From positions 372,001 to 436,000 of the forward strand of contig CAVOLQ010000003.1 of NCBI GenBank assembly GCA_963696875.1: a stretch of DNA of 64,000 bases, in the 5' to 3' direction. Positions 61,012 to 64,000 of the stretch are shown here, one piece after another. The position numbers and the translations under genes were made by a program. The stretch is from Albibacterium sp963696875 (GTDB lineage: Bacteria; Bacteroidota; Bacteroidia; Sphingobacteriales; Sphingobacteriaceae). Position 1 is the stretch's first letter. Every line of letters begins with the position of its first letter. The notes beneath the pieces were generated by a model, which ran no database searches, was not told where the DNA came from, and was given only the letters and a program-made list of their open reading frames with translations.

Positions 61012-62799
61012 TTAATCTAATTTTAATACAGCCATAAATGCAGTTTGTGGAATTTCTACGTTTCCAACTTGTCGCATTCTTTTCTTTCCTTTTTTCTGCT
61101 TCTCTAGTAGCTTCCGTTTCCTGGAAATATCTCCACCATAGCATTTCGCTGTAACGTCTTTACGAAGCGCTCTAACAGTTTCACGGGCAATTATTTTTGC
61201 TCCGATTGATGCTTGGATTATTATTTCAAATTGTTGACGTGGAATTAGTTCTCTCAATTTTTCACAAATCTTCTTCCCAAACTCATAAGAGTTGCTTCTA
61301 TGGATTAATGTAGACAACGCATCTACAGGTTCTCCGTTTAGGCGAATGTCTAAACGAACTAGATCTGATTGGCGATAACCGATTTGATGGTAATCGAAAG
61401 ATGCATAACCTCTAGAGATAGTTTTTAACTTATCATAAAAATCAAAAACAATCTCTCCCATTGGCATTTCAAAAGTCATTTCTACCCTATCAGAAGTGAG
61501 ATAAGTTTGATTGGTAATGATTCCGCGCTTTTGTATACATAGAGACATTATCGGTCCAACGAAATCTGATTTGGTGATAATACTCGCTTTTATGAATGGC
61601 TCTTCTACATAATCTATTTTACTTACGTCAGGTAAGTCAGATGGGTTATTAACTTTAATTTCTCCATCTTTAGTGGTATGAGCAAGGTAAGATACGTTCG
61701 GAACAGTTGTAATTACCGTCATGTCAAATTCCCGTTCTAGACGTTCTTGGATGATTTCCATATGAAGCATTCCAAGGAATCCACAACGAAATCCAAAGCC
61801 TAAAGCTGCGGAAGATTCCGCCTCGAATACCAAAGAAGCATCGTTTAATTGAAGGCGGTGCATGCTTTCACGAAGCTCTTCATAATCTTCAGTATCTACA
61901 GGATAGATTCCGGCAAAAACCATCGGTTTCACTTCTTCGAAACCCTGAATGGCTTCTAAGCTTGGACGTGCAACATTGGTAATCGTATCACCCACCTTTA
62001 CTTCCCGAGCTTCTTTGATTCCTGAAACAATGTATCCAACATCTCCAGTTTTGATGACACTTTTTGGAAGTTGATTTACTTTTAACGTTCCAACTTCATC
62101 CGCAAAGTATTCTTTCCCTGTAGCAATGAATTTAACGCGGTCTCCTTTTTTAATTTCACCATTTTGCACTTTGAAATAAGCCATAATTCCTCTGAATGAA
62201 TTATAAACAGAATCGAAAATAAGTGCTTGAAGGGGGGCATCGGGATCGCCTACGGGATGAGGTACCCTGTCAATAATAGCATCTAAAATGTTCATTACCC
62301 CTAATCCGGTTTTTCCAGACGCAGGGATGATGTCCTCTCTTTTTCCACCTATCAACTCAACGATTTGGTCTTTGACTTCCTCTGGCATGGCGCCCGGTAA
62401 ATCCATCTTATTAAGGATTGGGATAATTTCTAAATCATGCTCTAAGGCTAGATAAAGGTTAGAAATGGTCTGGGCTTGAATTCCCTGCGAGGCATCTACA
62501 ATTAAAAGCGCACCTTCACAGGCGGCGATGGACCGTGAGACTTCATAAGAAAAATCAACGTGACCAGGAGTGTCAATTAAATTAAGAACGTATTTTTGGC
62601 CGTCTCTCTCAAAATCCATCTGAATTGCATGGCTTTTGATAGTGATCCCGCGTTCGCGTTCAAGATCCATGCTATCAAGCATTTGAGATTGAGCCTCGCG
62701 CTTGGTCACGGTATTGGTATATTCTAATAAACGATCAGCAAGAGTACTCTTCCCGTGATCGATATGTGCGATAATACAAAAGTTACGAATATGCTTCAT
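61012..62799 (-). CDS. lepA: Elongation factor 4
   Basis: This 595-residue ribosome-associated GTPase is active in back-translocation or late assembly. The start is MKHIRNFCIIAHIDHGKSTL. The longer frame from 62847 would need to begin upstream of the -7 box at 62825-62832. G motifs are AHIDHGKST, DTPGHVDF and NKMDLP. The unique C-terminal region has RQQFEIIIQASIGAKIIARE and ALRKDVTAKCYGGDISRKRK. It is followed by folD. Confidence 0.96.
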   Translation of the reverse strand: MKHIRNFCIIAHIDHGKSTLADRLLEYTNTVTKREAQSQMLDSMDLERERGITIKSHAIQMDFERDGQKYVLNLIDTPGHVDFSYEVSRSIAACEGALLIVDASQGIQAQTISNLYLALEHDLEIIPILNKMDLPGAMPEEVKDQIVELIGGKREDIIPASGKTGLGVMNILDAIIDRVPHPVGDPDAPLQALIFDSVYNSFRGIMAYFKVQNGEIKKGDRVKFIATGKEYFADEVGTLKVNQLPKSVIKTGDVGYIVSGIKEAREVKVGDTITNVARPSLEAIQGFEEVKPMVFAGIYPVDTEDYEELRESMHRLQLNDASLVFEAESSAALGFGFRCGFLGMLHMEIIQERLEREFDMTVITTVPNVSYLAHTTKDGEIKVNNPSDLPDVSKIDYVEEPFIKASIITKSDFVGPIMSLCIQKRGIITNQTYLTSDRVEMTFEMPMGEIVFDFYDKLKTISRGYASFDYHQIGYRQSDLVRLDIRLNGEPVDALSTLIHRSNSYEFGKKICEKLRELIPRQQFEIIIQASIGAKIIARETVRALRKDVTAKCYGGDISRKRKLLEKQKKGKKRMRQVGNVEIPQTAFMAVLKLD

Positions 62800-62824
62800 T
62801 AAAATTAGGCTCCATGTTAATTGG

Positions 62825-62832
62825 CAAAGATA
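62825..62832 (-). promoter_or_regulatory. -7 box of lepA
   Basis: On the minus strand TATCTTTG fits TAnnTTTG about 25 nt before the lepA ATG. Confidence 0.5.
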
Positions 62833-62892
62833 AATTTTTGAAGTCACATTTTAACGTTTCCCAGCAATTATTGCACCATAAAGAAAATATAA

Positions 62893-63363
62893 TTATTCTT
62901 CATCTTTATTGGGAACTATTAATACTGGACAAAGAGATCGTCGAGCGACACCTTCTGCTACACTTCCAGAAATGAAATGATCGAAGCCAGTGCGGCCATG
63001 TGTTCCTAAAATAATTAAATCTGCATTCCATTCTTCCGCAGTTGACAGAATCTCAATTCTTGGGTTTCCGATCTGACTAAATGTAGTTAACTCTTGTTCT
63101 CCCTCCCAAAGCTTTCCAAAACGCTCAAGAACTGCCCTAGATGCTTCTTCTTGCAATTGAGCAATTTCAGGAATAATCAGCGGTTGTTGGCCCAATAAGG
63201 GGTCGCCTGTGTAGCTAGTGGATGGCGGATCCATAACATTTAATAAAGCTACTTTTGAATTGAGTGTTTTCGCTAGGTTAAAGCCGATTCGGGTAGCTTT
63301 TTCTGAAAATGTACTATCGTCTATAGCGATTAAAATTCGTTTGAAATTAGATTTTACATCCAT
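62893..63363 (-). CDS. Universal stress protein (UspA family)
   Basis: This is a 156-residue protein with a single Usp domain. The N-terminal strand FKRILIAIDDSTFSEKATRI and KVALLNVMDPPSTSYTGDPL are followed by IGNPRIEILSTAEEWNADLI. The ATP-binding loop GTHGRTGFDHFISGSVAEGV fits G-2x-G-9x-G-S/T, so the protein should bind ATP. The start at MDVKSN is preferred over MIMDV two codons earlier; either is possible. The neighbour lepA is separate, with no shared promoter. Confidence 0.92.
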   Translation of the reverse strand: MDVKSNFKRILIAIDDSTFSEKATRIGFNLAKTLNSKVALLNVMDPPSTSYTGDPLLGQQPLIIPEIAQLQEEASRAVLERFGKLWEGEQELTTFSQIGNPRIEILSTAEEWNADLIILGTHGRTGFDHFISGSVAEGVARRSLCPVLIVPNKDEE

Positions 63364-63428
63364 AATCAAAGTTTTTTATTTAAATATAAACAAAAAATAT
63401 TGATACTCTGTTTTTCAAAAGGGATTTA

Positions 63429-63436
63429 TATCTTTG
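63429..63436 (+). promoter_or_regulatory. -7 box of the NlpC/P60 gene
   Basis: TATCTTTG fits TAnnTTTG and lies 18 nt before the ATG. Confidence 0.5.
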
Positions 63437-63454
63437 TCGGTTATCAAATAAGAT

Positions 63455-64000
63455 ATGTCTTACGGTCTTTGTAATTTACCTGTTGTCCCTTTGAGAAACG
63501 AGCCCTCGCATCGTAGTGAGATGGTTTCTCAAGTATTATTCGGCGAATGTTTTGAAGTTTTGGATTCTAAAATTTCGTGGTTGTTTGTACGTTTGGAATA
63601 TGACGGCTATGAAGGATGGATGGATGCTAAGCAGTACCTTCAGATTTCCAAACTAACTTTTGAAAGTATAAGTGGCAGCAATATGAAATCTGTAATTGGG
63701 CTGTCCTCTCACTCTGTCTGTATCAAATTAGGGTTAGAGGAAATGATTAATTTGCTCCCAGGTAGCACGCTTCCCTTTTTAAATGATACTAAGTTCAACC
63801 TTAATGATCAGGAGTATTTGTTTTTAGGCGAATCGTCTGTTCCGAATGCTGAAAGCTTTCATAAGTTTTTGGATGAAACTGCCAGGTTTTATTTAAATAC
63901 ACCTTATCTATGGGGTGGGCGTAGTCTTTTCGGTATTGATTGCTCCGGGTTTTCGCAGCTAGTTTATAAGCATTTGGGAATTAAGATTCTTAGAGACGCT
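63455..64000 (+). CDS. NlpC/P60 family peptidoglycan endopeptidase with SH3-like domain (3' end beyond window)
   Basis: The frame is open to the last base, giving 182 residues. The N-terminal part is SH3-like (LCNLPVVPLRNEPSHRSEMV, GECFEVLDSKISWLFVRLEY, GYEGWMDAKQYL). After ~155 residues the catalytic domain starts with TPYLWGGRSLFGIDCSGFSQ, holding the nucleophile Cys in DCSGF. The His and third catalytic residue would lie past the window edge. Such C40 enzymes, for example the DL-endopeptidase type, cleave the stem peptide between D-Glu and a diamino acid. No signal peptide is present at the start. It is divergent from the universal stress gene. Confidence 0.85.
   Translation, partial: MSYGLCNLPVVPLRNEPSHRSEMVSQVLFGECFEVLDSKISWLFVRLEYDGYEGWMDAKQYLQISKLTFESISGSNMKSVIGLSSHSVCIKLGLEEMINLLPGSTLPFLNDTKFNLNDQEYLFLGESSVPNAESFHKFLDETARFYLNTPYLWGGRSLFGIDCSGFSQLVYKHLGIKILRDA

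Overview
The window is a chromosomal segment from a Bacteroidota bacterium, most likely of the Sphingobacteriaceae (Pedobacter/Sphingobacterium-like). The grounds are low GC, TAnnTTTG-type -7 promoter boxes, absence of strong Shine-Dalgarno sites, a GLPGLI protein paired with an OMP_b-brl_3-type barrel, and the DUF6600, KTSC and PafA-type phosphatase families. It is accessory-looking on the left and housekeeping or metabolic on the right.

Region 1 (1-11.5 kb) opens with the 3' end of a PD40/cadherin-like protein and a decayed transposase. It then holds the most unusual locus of the window: five paralogous small secreted proteins (pilin-like), four of them in a tandem array with a 1.33 kb period, followed by a PapD-like periplasmic chaperone, a protein whose C-terminal half resembles the small subunits (tip/adapter candidate), and a 942-residue outer-membrane protein built like an alpha-type usher (Ig-like N-terminus, beta-barrel, two C-terminal carboxypeptidase/SdrD-like domains). 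I read this as a chaperone-usher-like surface fibre system of Bacteroidota. Pilins 2-5 each have their own palindrome, promoter and terminator; intergenic repeats separate the cassettes, and copies 2 and 4 are identical, so the array is recombining.

Region 2 (11.5-28.5 kb) has tRNA-Phe, a small lipocalin-like protein, a DUF819 permease, a PafA-type phosphatase, DUF763 plus GH130, and a YihY protein. These are followed by a run of stress-associated genes: topoisomerase IB, small acidic and membrane proteins, DUF2383, a CinA-like amidase, an SDR with a proline-rich leader, DUF892 and DUF421. Several decayed small genes lie among them. PurU closes the region.

Region 3 (28.5-47 kb) has an outer-membrane barrel with its GLPGLI partner, an MFS transporter, QueD, a Dcp-like M3 peptidase lipoprotein, a catalase gene broken by a one-base frameshift, NIPSNAP, a TspO-like protein, a cupin fusion, a SIMPL protein, KTSC, GDPD, a Nudix hydrolase and PurL.

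Region 4 (47-64 kb) has the histidine-utilisation cluster hutH-hutU-hutI-hutG (His to Glu plus formamide), an MFS exporter, a small helical protein, an XRE regulator, a DUF6600 protein, an MCE lipid-transport operon (mlaE-mlaF-mlaD), QueE, lepA-folD, a universal stress protein, and the start of an NlpC/P60 hydrolase cut by the window edge. QueD and QueE are both steps of queuosine/7-deazaguanine synthesis but sit 25 kb apart.
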